This document shows, piece after piece, positions 23,969 through 30,448 of a stretch of 30,448 nucleotides of DNA. The notes under the pieces were generated by a model. That model was not told the DNA's origin. It saw only the letters and a program-made list of their open reading frames with translations, and did no database searches. This DNA is from JAXHUA01 sp034189695. GTDB lineage: Bacteria > Chloroflexota > Dehalococcoidia > E44-bin15. The first letter of the stretch is position 1; every line of letters starts with the position of its first letter. Made by a program: the position numbers and the translations under genes. The stretch is from assembly GCA_034189695.1 (NCBI GenBank), contig JAXHUA010000037.1:1-30448 (forward strand), read 5' to 3'.

Positions 23969-25096
23969 CTACACTTTGAGTCTTGCCCGCAGGCCGCTCT
24001 TCTTGGGTTCCATGGCTTCCATAGCCTGTCGTCGTGGCGACGGTCGGCGAAGGAAGGTGGGAACGTCCAGTTGGTGCTCGCTGTCGGGGCCTTCCAGAAG
24101 GTGACGCAGTTCCTCATCCTTGCGGATCTTGGGTCCGTCGGGTCTTACCGACGTGAAGCCGGTGCAGATGAGGGTTATCCTGACATCGGCATCAAGCTTC
24201 GAATCGTACACGACGCCGAAGATGATGTTCGCTTCTGGATCGACCGCTTCGCGTATAACCTGCGCCGCTTCGTTGACTTCGAAGAGGGTGAGGTTGTTTC
24301 CGCCGGCGATGTTGAACAGCACACCTTTCGCCCCGTCCACCGAAACGTCCAGGAGTGGGCTGTCGAGCGCGGCTGTGGCCGCGTTGGCGGCGCGGTTCTG
24401 GCCGCTGCCGATGCCGACGGACATCCAGGCAGGGCCGGCGTCCTTCATCACCGCCCTGACATCGGCGAAGTCGAGGTTGATAAGGCCGGGCACAGTGATG
24501 ACCTCGGCGATGGCCTGGACGCCATGCCTCAGGGCGTCGTCCGCCATCCTGAAGGCGTTGCTGACAGCCGTCTTGTTGTCGCAGAGGGTGAGCAAGCGGT
24601 CGTTCGGGATGATGATCAGAGTGTCCACCTTGCCGATCAGGTTCTCGATGCCGGCCTCGGCCACCTGCATTCGGTGCGTCCCTTCGAAGGTGAAGGGCTT
24701 GGTGACCACGGCAATGGTGAGTGCCCCTGTCTCCTTTGACAGCTCGGCCACAAACGGGATGGTGCCGGTGCCGGTGCCGCCGCCCATGCCGGCAGCGAGG
24801 AAGACCATGTCGGCGTCACCGATGGCCTCCCTCAGCTCGTCGCGGCTCTGCTCCGCCGCCTTTCCTCCCAGTCTATGGTCGCCACCCACGCCAAGGCCTC
24901 GGGTCATTTTCTCGCCTATCTGAATGCGCGTGGGTGCCTCAGTGAGCAGCAGGGCCTGAGCATCGGTGTTCACCCCTATGAAGTCCACCCCTTGAAGCTC
25001 TTCCTGTACCATCCGAGTGACTGCGTTGCAGCCACCGCCGCCAAGGCCCATCACCTTTATCTTCGCTGGGTTTGGCACAAAGCTCGTTTTTGCCAT
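23969..25096 (-). CDS. ftsZ: Cell division protein FtsZ
   Basis: A 375-residue tubulin-like GTPase that forms the division ring. The GTP signature GMGGGTGTGTIP (103-114) is present, with GLGGGGCNAV (17-26), TKPFTFEG and the T7 loop INLDFADVRAVMKDAG that completes the catalytic site of the next subunit. The usual T3-loop Asn-Pro is replaced: GVGGDHRLG (69-77). The C-terminal peptide that docks FtsA and other partners is DVPTFLRR (344-351), followed by a basic tail ending KSGLRARLKV. The ATG has AAGGAGGAAG upstream and lies 35 bases after ftsA. Confidence 0.97.
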   Translation of the reverse strand: MAKTSFVPNPAKIKVMGLGGGGCNAVTRMVQEELQGVDFIGVNTDAQALLLTEAPTRIQIGEKMTRGLGVGGDHRLGGKAAEQSRDELREAIGDADMVFLAAGMGGGTGTGTIPFVAELSKETGALTIAVVTKPFTFEGTHRMQVAEAGIENLIGKVDTLIIIPNDRLLTLCDNKTAVSNAFRMADDALRHGVQAIAEVITVPGLINLDFADVRAVMKDAGPAWMSVGIGSGQNRAANAATAALDSPLLDVSVDGAKGVLFNIAGGNNLTLFEVNEAAQVIREAVDPEANIIFGVVYDSKLDADVRITLICTGFTSVRPDGPKIRKDEELRHLLEGPDSEHQLDVPTFLRRPSPRRQAMEAMEPKKSGLRARLKV

Positions 25097-25131
25097 TGCT
25101 TCCTCCTTGTCTTCCTCGATTGTCAGCCGTA

Positions 25132-26358
25132 CTAGCCAGCGACCAGCTTCTTCACGCGGGAGAAGAACCGCCTGAAGGTGTCACTCACCCCGCCGGCCTG
25201 CCACGTATTCTCACCGTCGTGCTTCCTCGTGCCCCAGAGCAAGAGCCCAACGCCTGTGGCGTGTGCCGGGTCCGGGAGAACATCGGCGAGGCCGTATACC
25301 CCGGTCGGGACTCCCACCCTGGCGGGGAGGCCGAGGACCTCCTCGGCAAGGATCTCAACACCCATGAGGTTGGAGCTGCCTCCGGTGAGCACCAGGCCGG
25401 ATGGTATCTCTTTGGTGTAGTCCGAGCCTGGGATCTCCAGTGCGATCAGCTTGAGGACCTCCTCGATGCGTGCCCTAATGATCTCGGACAGCTCCTGGTA
25501 TGGCACGCTGTAGCCGTTCTCCACTCTCAGTGAGGTCTGCTCCTTCTCCTTGCCATCGTAGATGGGTATGACGCTGCCGTACTTCTTCTTCATCTCCTCG
25601 GCGACGTCGAAAGGTAGCCCCAGGCCGATGGCGATGTCCCTTGTGATCTGGTAGCCGGCCACCGGCAGAATCGCCGTGTGCCAGATGCTGCCATCCTTGA
25701 AGACGGCGACGTCGGTGGTGCCACCGCCTATATCGGCCAGGACAACACCGGCATCTCTCTCGTCATGTCTGAGGACGGACTCGCCGCTCGCCAGGGGTTC
25801 GAGCACCAGGTCGTCGATGTCGATACCAACACCGCGAATACACTTGACCAAATTCTGAACGGAGGCCACGGCCGCGGTGATGATGTGTGTCTCCACATCG
25901 AGCCTGAAGCCGTGCATACCAACGGGATCCCGCACTCCCTCCTGGCCGTCCAGCGCATAACCTCTGGGAATGACATGGAGCAGCTTCCTGTCGGCAGGCA
26001 CGTTCACGCTGCGCGCAGCTCTGAGCACCCGCCTCAGGTCGTCGCTGCGGACCAGCTTGTCGCTTCGATTGATGGAGACGACGCCGCGCTTGTTGATCGA
26101 GTTGACATGCCTGCCCGTGACGCCGACCAGGGCGGAATCCATTTTGATCCCACTGGCCTGCTCAGCGCGCTTGATCGACGTCTGGATGGAGCGCTTCGCC
26201 TCGGGGATGTTCACCACCAGGCCCTTGTGCAGTCCCCTGGACGGCGCGATACCGACGCCGAGGACTTGAAGGTCATAGCTCTGACCAGCTCGGGCCATGA
26301 TGCTGCACACCTTGGTGGTGCCCACATCTATACAGGATATGATATCGTTCTTTGCCAT
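25132..26358 (-). CDS. ftsA: Cell division protein FtsA
   Basis: A 408-residue actin-like ATPase that ties FtsZ to the membrane. Nucleotide-binding motifs are CIDVGTTKVCS (9-19), LADIGGGTTDVAVF and VLTGGSSNLMG. The 1C domain lies near residues 84-165. The last residues DTFRRFFSRVKKLV form an amphipathic helix, the known membrane-targeting element. The ATG is preceded by a strong AAGGAGGAGG. It is followed by ftsZ after 35 bases. Upstream is a 247-bp non-coding spacer instead of ftsQ and cell-wall genes. Confidence 0.96.
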   Translation of the reverse strand: MAKNDIISCIDVGTTKVCSIMARAGQSYDLQVLGVGIAPSRGLHKGLVVNIPEAKRSIQTSIKRAEQASGIKMDSALVGVTGRHVNSINKRGVVSINRSDKLVRSDDLRRVLRAARSVNVPADRKLLHVIPRGYALDGQEGVRDPVGMHGFRLDVETHIITAAVASVQNLVKCIRGVGIDIDDLVLEPLASGESVLRHDERDAGVVLADIGGGTTDVAVFKDGSIWHTAILPVAGYQITRDIAIGLGLPFDVAEEMKKKYGSVIPIYDGKEKEQTSLRVENGYSVPYQELSEIIRARIEEVLKLIALEIPGSDYTKEIPSGLVLTGGSSNLMGVEILAEEVLGLPARVGVPTGVYGLADVLPDPAHATGVGLLLWGTRKHDGENTWQAGGVSDTFRRFFSRVKKLVAG

Positions 26359-26605
26359 TTACCTCCTCCTTTCGGATGACTCTTGGCATCTACTGGCAAG
26401 TTGTTCGTCACATCGCATACACCTCCTTCGTCCCCTTGAGGCTTATGCCTTCTTTGTGCCTTTCTTTGAAAGGAGTCGGGCAGTGTCGCAGTCCATAGTC
26501 TTGGGCTCGACAAAGACTGTTCTCATCGCTACGGCTTCGCTTCCGCTTCAGGGCAGGACACTGCCCGCTGCCTCCATATGGACAGAGTCGCTTCTCGAAG
26601 AAGCG
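26359..26605 (-). other. Structured non-coding spacer between rsmH and ftsA
   Basis: No gene fits here. In the minus-strand transcript there are several perfect inverted repeats: a 7-bp hairpin directly at the rsmH stop (26605-26589, CGCTTCT/AGAAGCG, 3-base loop); GGGCAG/CTGCCC with a 4-base loop (26566-26551); a long-range 11-bp pair CGGGCAGTGTC (26567-26557) with GACACTGCCCG (26487-26477), which competes with that small hairpin; AGTCTT/AAGACT (26518-26497); and CCTTTC/GAAAGG (26473-26459). The spacer ends with the ftsA ribosome site. It could be a leader controlling ftsA-ftsZ or an RNA-processing site. No clear promoter was found. Confidence 0.6.
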
Positions 26606-27520
26606 CTAGATTCGCTCCGCAACTCTCATCCTGGCGCTTCGACTGCGCGGGTTTGCCGCGACCTCAGATGACGAAGGAGTGACGGCCTTTCTTGTTGGTA
26701 AGCTTAGGGTTGCCTTGTGGCCGCAGGTACACACCGGCACCTCGGGAGGACAGATGCAGTCCTTCGATTCTCGCCTCATGAAGTTCTTGACCAGACGGTC
26801 CTCCAGGGAATGGAAGCTGATGACCACCAGTCTGCCTGCTGTGCCAAGCACCTCTACGACCTGTTCCAGCGCCCGCTCAAGGCGGGCCAGTTCCTGGTTC
26901 ACCATGATCCGCAGTGCCTGGAACGTCTTTGTCGCCGGGTGAATCCTGCCCCGCGAGCCTACGCATCGCTCTACCACGGTGGCGAGCTGAGCTGTCGTTT
27001 CTATCGGACGGTTGGCCACGATCGACCTGGCTATACGTTTGCCTCTATGCTCCTCGCCGTACTTCTCGAGGATGGTGGCGATCTCTCGTTCGGGATAGGT
27101 ATTCACGATGGCTGCCGCAGTGAGATGCTGCGTTGTGTTGAACCGCATATTGAGGAGTGCATCATGCTGGAAGCTGAACCCACGGTCCGGACTGTCGAGC
27201 TGGAACGATGAGACGCCGAGGTCAAAGAGGACGCCGTCCGCCGGGATGAAGCCGAAGTCGGCGCAAACCGACCTGAGGTTCTGGAAGTCCTCTTTGACAA
27301 CAATGGCATCCGGCCCGTAGGGCGAGAGCCTCTGGCGGGCCAGTTCAATGGTCTGGGGGTCGATGTCGATAGCCAGGAGCCGCCCACCTCTCTGAAGGAT
27401 CGCTTCGGCATGCCCGCCCGGGCCTACCGTACAGTCGACATACCGTCTCCCAGGCTGCACATGAAGCGCCTCAATGGCTTCGTTCAGGAGTACTGGAACG
27501 TGTGCCGACTCCTGATTCAT
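26606..27520 (-). CDS. rsmH: 16S rRNA (cytosine1402-N4)-methyltransferase
   Basis: A 304-residue RsmH (MraW) of usual length. It starts HVPVLLNEAIEAL, then the AdoMet loop DCTVGPGGHAEAIL (about 29-42), LFDLGVSSFQLD, RGFSFQHDALLNMR, HPATKTFQALRI and VISFHSLEDRLVK, all family hallmarks. It methylates C1402 of 16S rRNA in the small subunit. A cysteine pair set (DCICPPEVPVCTCGHK) lies near the C-terminus, usual for the family. The ATG overlaps the mraZ stop as ATGA, so the two are translationally coupled. Confidence 0.97.
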   Translation of the reverse strand: MNQESAHVPVLLNEAIEALHVQPGRRYVDCTVGPGGHAEAILQRGGRLLAIDIDPQTIELARQRLSPYGPDAIVVKEDFQNLRSVCADFGFIPADGVLFDLGVSSFQLDSPDRGFSFQHDALLNMRFNTTQHLTAAAIVNTYPEREIATILEKYGEEHRGKRIARSIVANRPIETTAQLATVVERCVGSRGRIHPATKTFQALRIMVNQELARLERALEQVVEVLGTAGRLVVISFHSLEDRLVKNFMRRESKDCICPPEVPVCTCGHKATLSLPTRKAVTPSSSEVAANPRSRSARMRVAERI

Positions 27521-27945
27521 GAGCGGTCCTCGCTCTCCTCCGCTATCTGGTAGCCTTGCTCGTCCATGAGGGCCAGTTCCTCATCCCAGTTACCCTTGCT
27601 CCAGATCTCAACGTAGTCGTTGAGGCCGGCGAACACAGCCGAGTCCTTGATAGCGGCATACTCTCGCAGCGGGGGTGGCAGCAGTATGCGCCCCTGCTCG
27701 TCCGGCATAAGGCTGAAGGCGGTGGCGAACATGACGCGCCGTTTTCTCCGCTCCTTGCTGCGGGTGATCGGGAGCCCCTGGAATTGCTCGCTGAGCTTCT
27801 CCCAAACCGATGGAGGATAGGCGTAGATACAGCGATCGAAACCCCTGGCAAGCACGATTCCCTCCCAGAAGTCACCTCTGAACTTGGGAGGAATCGCCAG
27901 CCTTCCCTTGGAGTCGATTCTGTATTCGTACTCACCGAGGAACAT
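27517..27945 (-). CDS. mraZ: Transcriptional regulator MraZ
   Basis: A 142-residue MraZ with two SpoVT/AbrB-like half-domains: YRIDSKGRLAIPPKFR (about 8-23) and LMPDEQGRILLPPPLREY (about 79-96). MraZ rings bind tandem repeats in their own promoter and control the division operon. Four TGTGG repeats at 10-bp spacing lie directly upstream. The ATG at 27945 matches the family start MFLGEYEY; a GAGGA site lies about 11 bases before it. Confidence 0.96.
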   Translation of the reverse strand: MFLGEYEYRIDSKGRLAIPPKFRGDFWEGIVLARGFDRCIYAYPPSVWEKLSEQFQGLPITRSKERRKRRVMFATAFSLMPDEQGRILLPPPLREYAAIKDSAVFAGLNDYVEIWSKGNWDEELALMDEQGYQIAEESEDRS

Positions 27946-27988
27946 GCTTATTTAATCCTCAAATCTTTCCCTTGGTCCCCATTTTAAT

Positions 27989-28023
27989 CCACATTGACCC
28001 ACAAACTACCACAAATCACCACA
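27989..28023 (-). promoter_or_regulatory. Probable MraZ operator: four TGTGG repeats
   Basis: On the minus strand TGTGG occurs at 28023-28019, 28013-28009, 28003-27999 and 27993-27989, exactly 10 bp apart, with a degenerate fifth unit (AATGG) one period further. MraZ of other bacteria recognises short G-rich direct repeats with about one helical turn spacing, so a ring-shaped oligomer contacts one DNA face. The array covers the region just downstream of the mraZ -35. Confidence 0.82.
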
Positions 28024-28025
28024 TT

Positions 28026-28031
28026 TGTCAA
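28026..28031 (-). promoter_or_regulatory. -35 element of the mraZ promoter
   Basis: A perfect TTGACA on the minus strand, 2 bases before the first TGTGG repeat. At 17-bp spacing the -10 would be TAGTTT (28008-28003), only 3 of 6, lying inside the repeat array; a better hexamer TAAAAT (27986-27981) is too far away. The -10 is therefore uncertain. Confidence 0.6.
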
Positions 28032-28066
28032 TACCCTTCACAGACGTGTTTTCAGGCGTGGCGGGC

Positions 28067-28095
28067 TTTTCAACGACGGTCATCTGTGATATGAT
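28067..28095 (+). promoter_or_regulatory. Promoter of the C39-like peptidase gene
   Basis: TTTTCA (28067-28072; 4 of 6) is followed after 17 bp by TATGAT (28090-28095; 5 of 6), with TGA directly before the hexamer giving an extended -10 (TGnTATGAT). It is divergent from the mraZ promoter about 40 bp away. Confidence 0.6.
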
Positions 28096-28171
28096 GCCGA
28101 AAATCTTCGTTCGTGACGTCGTCCCGCCTGTTGTGCGTCGATGTCCGCTGTGGCTGGAGAGGGGGGTCAGC

Positions 28172-30049
28172 ATGGTCTCTAGACGAGCCAGTTCGATAGC
28201 TTTCATCTTGATGGTGCTGCTGATGGTGGCTGCCATGGCTTGCAGCGCTTGTGTATGTCCCTCGCGCGAACCCGGGCCTACGCCAACACCAACATTGCAG
28301 CCGGGGTGGAACTGGAAGTCTGATGGCTTCGTCGACTATGCATTGAGTGGCATGCCCGACTTCGATCAGAAGCAGGACCAGTGGAAGGATGCCCGTGGCA
28401 TGTGGTCATACTGCGGGCCGGTGGCTGAGGCCAACTCCCTGTGGTGGCTCGATTCCGAGTTCGAGCCCAGCCCTGTGGCGCCGCCGGACATCAACGACAA
28501 CTACCCGATCGTCGAGTCGTACGAGCCGGCCCAGTGGGATGACCATGATTCCAGTAACCTCGACCCGCTGGTGAGCGACCTGGCGTACCGGATGGACACC
28601 GACGGTCAGGCCTCTGGTGGCCAGTGGTATGGTACGTTCGTTGAGACGTTGCACGTCGCCGTCAATCAATACCTTATAGAGAAGGGACTGCAGTCCCTGT
28701 TCTTTGCACACATGGAGAAGAGCCCCGAGTTCTCATGGATAGCGCAGGAGGTCGAGAGGTGCCAGGATGTGGTGCTGTTGCTCGGGTTCTGGCAGCTACA
28801 CGGTGACGATTGGGTACGCATTGGGGGCCACTACGTTACGTGTGCCGGAGTGAATACCGATGCGCAGCAACTGGGTCTCAGTGACCCGTACTGGGACATT
28901 GCCGAGGCCGGAGGAGCGGGCAGGGTGCCCGCGGCTCATTCCTATCCGCACGGTGAGTCGGTGCACAACGACACCCAGTACGTGTCTCATGACGTGTACG
29001 ACGTGGTGACGTCCGAGAGCCCGGGTGGTGTGTGGGCGCTTGACGGCTACGCCGATGCAAAGGACATCAGCAATTTCGTGGACCAGAACTGGGCTCATGA
29101 CCTGCTTGGCTACAAAGGGTCATACGACCCCGACCTGCCGGTCCACACAGAGATCGACTACGCGGTCGCAGTGTCGCCCATGGGCGGTGGTACTCCTGCC
29201 CCAACGCCCACTCCGACGCCGGTTCCGTCACTAACTCCGACCCCAACGCCTACTCCGACGCCCGCGAGTCCGCCGGCAACGCCAACCGCAACGACAACTC
29301 CTGTGGTGACGCCGACAGCGGAAGCCACGCCGGTGGCGACCCCAACCCCCGCCCAGACGCCCGCCCCGACCCCGGACCCATCCGTTCCGGTTATCACGGG
29401 CATCCGGACAACGCATCATACGGACCCTGTGACGGGCAATCTGGTGGTGCAGGTGCATTGCATACCGGCCTACTTCCCATCGGGCACCAATATCTATGAC
29501 CTGCACTTCTTCGGCCAGGACGGCCAGTATCTCGGGAGTGTGTACTACGAGACGCCGTTGCAGGCCTGCACGTCGTACGACGTCGAGCTTGAGGTGCCTG
29601 AGGGGGCGGACACCGAGTTCGTGACCATCTATCTCACTGACGAGAACCACAACATATGGGGCCAGTTCGCCTTCTACAACCGGGATGCTGCTGTCGAGGA
29701 GATCAAGCGTCCGGTGGGAAGCCATGTACTGGGGCCGACCGATTCGATCGTGCCCAGCGTCACGGTAAGGAACTTCGGCTCGGAGACGGTCACCTTCTCT
29801 GTTACGTACAGGATTCAGGAGCAGGACCTGGAAGGCACCAAGGAACTGGACGACGAAGCCTTTGTGTACGACCTTGCGTCGGGCGAAACGGTCGACCTTG
29901 ATTTCCCCCCGGTACCGGCGGGGTTCTTCGGCGCTCCCGGCAGCGAGCCATTCGGTGGCGTCATCTACTTTGAGACGCATCTGTACGGCGACGAGGTCGA
30001 TGGCAACGACTTCATCGATGGGGACTTCGAGATTGTGCTGGCGGAGTAG
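28172..30049 (+). CDS. Exported C39-like cysteine peptidase with Pro/Thr linker
   Basis: A 625-residue exported protein. The N-terminus is a signal sequence (RR then a hydrophobic stretch to about residue 23) ending AAMACSACVC; one of Cys24/27 could be a lipid-anchor cysteine, though the lipobox is not canonical. A papain-like C39 domain follows (about 45-335) with SYCGPVAEANSLWW (Cys81), IGGHYVTCAGV (His220) and LSDPYWD (Asp238) as the probable triad. Residues 341-404 are a Pro/Thr/Ala linker, and 405-625 a beta-rich domain with a CARDB-like stretch (SVTVRNFGSETVTFSVTYRI). The ATG at 28172 is chosen for GGAGAGGGGGG just upstream and the signal sequence; the open frame to 28025 crosses its promoter. 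Substrate unknown. Confidence 0.85.
   Translation: MVSRRASSIAFILMVLLMVAAMACSACVCPSREPGPTPTPTLQPGWNWKSDGFVDYALSGMPDFDQKQDQWKDARGMWSYCGPVAEANSLWWLDSEFEPSPVAPPDINDNYPIVESYEPAQWDDHDSSNLDPLVSDLAYRMDTDGQASGGQWYGTFVETLHVAVNQYLIEKGLQSLFFAHMEKSPEFSWIAQEVERCQDVVLLLGFWQLHGDDWVRIGGHYVTCAGVNTDAQQLGLSDPYWDIAEAGGAGRVPAAHSYPHGESVHNDTQYVSHDVYDVVTSESPGGVWALDGYADAKDISNFVDQNWAHDLLGYKGSYDPDLPVHTEIDYAVAVSPMGGGTPAPTPTPTPVPSLTPTPTPTPTPASPPATPTATTTPVVTPTAEATPVATPTPAQTPAPTPDPSVPVITGIRTTHHTDPVTGNLVVQVHCIPAYFPSGTNIYDLHFFGQDGQYLGSVYYETPLQACTSYDVELEVPEGADTEFVTIYLTDENHNIWGQFAFYNRDAAVEEIKRPVGSHVLGPTDSIVPSVTVRNFGSETVTFSVTYRIQEQDLEGTKELDDEAFVYDLASGETVDLDFPPVPAGFFGAPGSEPFGGVIYFETHLYGDEVDGNDFIDGDFEIVLAE
29192..29383 (+). repeat. 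Low-complexity Pro/Thr-coding repeat
   Basis: About 190 bp of degenerate repeats of ACNCCNACNCC type encode the TPTPTP linker between the peptidase and C-terminal domains. Such tracts are prone to length change and to assembly error. Confidence 0.9.
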
Positions 30050-30063
30050 TCTGTGGGGAAGAT

Positions 30064-30448
30064 GTGTTTACGCTGGGTGTGCTCACGGTAAGCGACAGGG
30101 GCTCGCGAGGCGAACGCGAGGACCAGAGCGGCAACGCTATTAGGGAACAGCTTGCGGCCCTTGGTGCCCGGCTGGTACAATACAGGGTTGTGCCTGACGA
30201 GAGGGAGGTCGTGTCGGGCACGCTCGAGGACTGGGCGGACCGGGAGGGGCTCGATCTGATACTCACCACCGGCGGCACCGGGCTGTCGCCGCGGGACGTG
30301 ACGCCTGAGGCGACGCTAGCTGTTTTGGATAGGGTCGCGCTCGGCTTCGTCGAGGCGATGAGGGGGGAGAGTCTGAAGAAGACCCCCCGGGCGATGCTCA
30401 GCCGGGCCACGGCCGGTACGCGGGGGAGAAGCCTCATCATCAATCTGC
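30064..30448 (+). CDS. mog: Molybdopterin adenylyltransferase (Mog/MoaB), 3' end cut off
   Basis: A frame from GTG 30064 runs off the right edge, giving 128 residues. It matches the MoCF-biosynthesis fold: LGVLTVSDRGSRGEREDQSG at the start, YRVVPDERE, ILTTGGTGLSPRDVTPEAT (the substrate-binding GGTG loop), GFVEAMRGESL and RATAGTRGRSLIINL, after which PGSP would be expected. The enzyme adenylates molybdopterin for insertion of molybdenum. GGGGAA precedes the GTG. It starts 14 bases after the peptidase stop, but a functional link to that gene is not evident. Confidence 0.9.
   Translation, partial: MFTLGVLTVSDRGSRGEREDQSGNAIREQLAALGARLVQYRVVPDEREVVSGTLEDWADREGLDLILTTGGTGLSPRDVTPEATLAVLDRVALGFVEAMRGESLKKTPRAMLSRATAGTRGRSLIINL

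Noticed and set aside
27961..28023. Short periodic repeats as a CRISPR remnant
   Set aside because: Units are only 5 bp at a 10-bp period directly in the mraZ promoter, which fits an operator and not a CRISPR array.
29192..29383. Repeat tract as a mobile or phase-variable element
   Set aside because: It is a degenerate Pro/Thr codon tract kept in frame within one gene; it codes for a linker.

Overview
The window is GC-rich (about 60% by eye) bacterial chromosome with dense, operon-like gene order. The gene set fits a Chloroflexota bacterium, most likely of the Dehalococcoidia. It has a class II (B12-dependent) ribonucleotide reductase, a DUF3160 protein, paired DegV proteins, an AmmeMemoRadiSam-type radical SAM enzyme, and a division cluster reduced to mraZ-rsmH-ftsA-ftsZ with no murein genes between or after them. 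The lineage is inferred from gene content; there is no rRNA here to confirm it. I saw no tRNA, rRNA, CRISPR array, transposase or phage gene.

Left part (1-10620), mostly plus strand: the 3' part of a DUF3160 gene; a broken 3-hydroxyacyl-CoA dehydrogenase gene with two consecutive in-frame stops; an AmrS-like radical SAM gene followed by a 72-residue cysteine protein; a minus-strand pair (DUF523, UPF0282 metallo-hydrolase); then a plus-strand run of alpha/beta hydrolase, PAC2 protein, macro-domain protein and acetyl-CoA synthetase.

Middle (10685-16020), minus strand: a C_GCAxxG_C_C-type cysteine protein with a small internal duplication, pepA plus a UPF0173 metallo-hydrolase, and a P-loop kinase downstream of two tandem DegV genes.

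Right-middle (16327-23757), minus strand: nine tightly packed genes starting with nrdR and nrdJ, then a small membrane protein, a coiled-coil CPNCG protein, a B12-binding-type radical SAM enzyme, yggS, an unknown gene, proC and yggT. Their only clear promoter is upstream of nrdR. It has a perfect -35 (TTGACA), a 17-bp spacer and two NrdR boxes 31 bp apart, one filling the spacer. This suggests that the whole run is under NrdR control.

Right end: the division genes read leftward from a promoter region with four TGTGG repeats at exactly 10-bp spacing, a probable MraZ operator. A 247-bp non-coding, hairpin-rich spacer separates rsmH from ftsA, where other bacteria carry cell-wall and fts genes. 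Reading rightward is a secreted C39-like cysteine peptidase with a Pro/Thr linker, then a Mog-type molybdopterin adenylyltransferase cut by the window end.

No wholly new defence or mobile system is visible. The best leads are the NrdR-headed nine-gene run, the structured rsmH-ftsA spacer, the MraZ repeat array, the double-stop dehydrogenase and several small unknown proteins embedded in operons.
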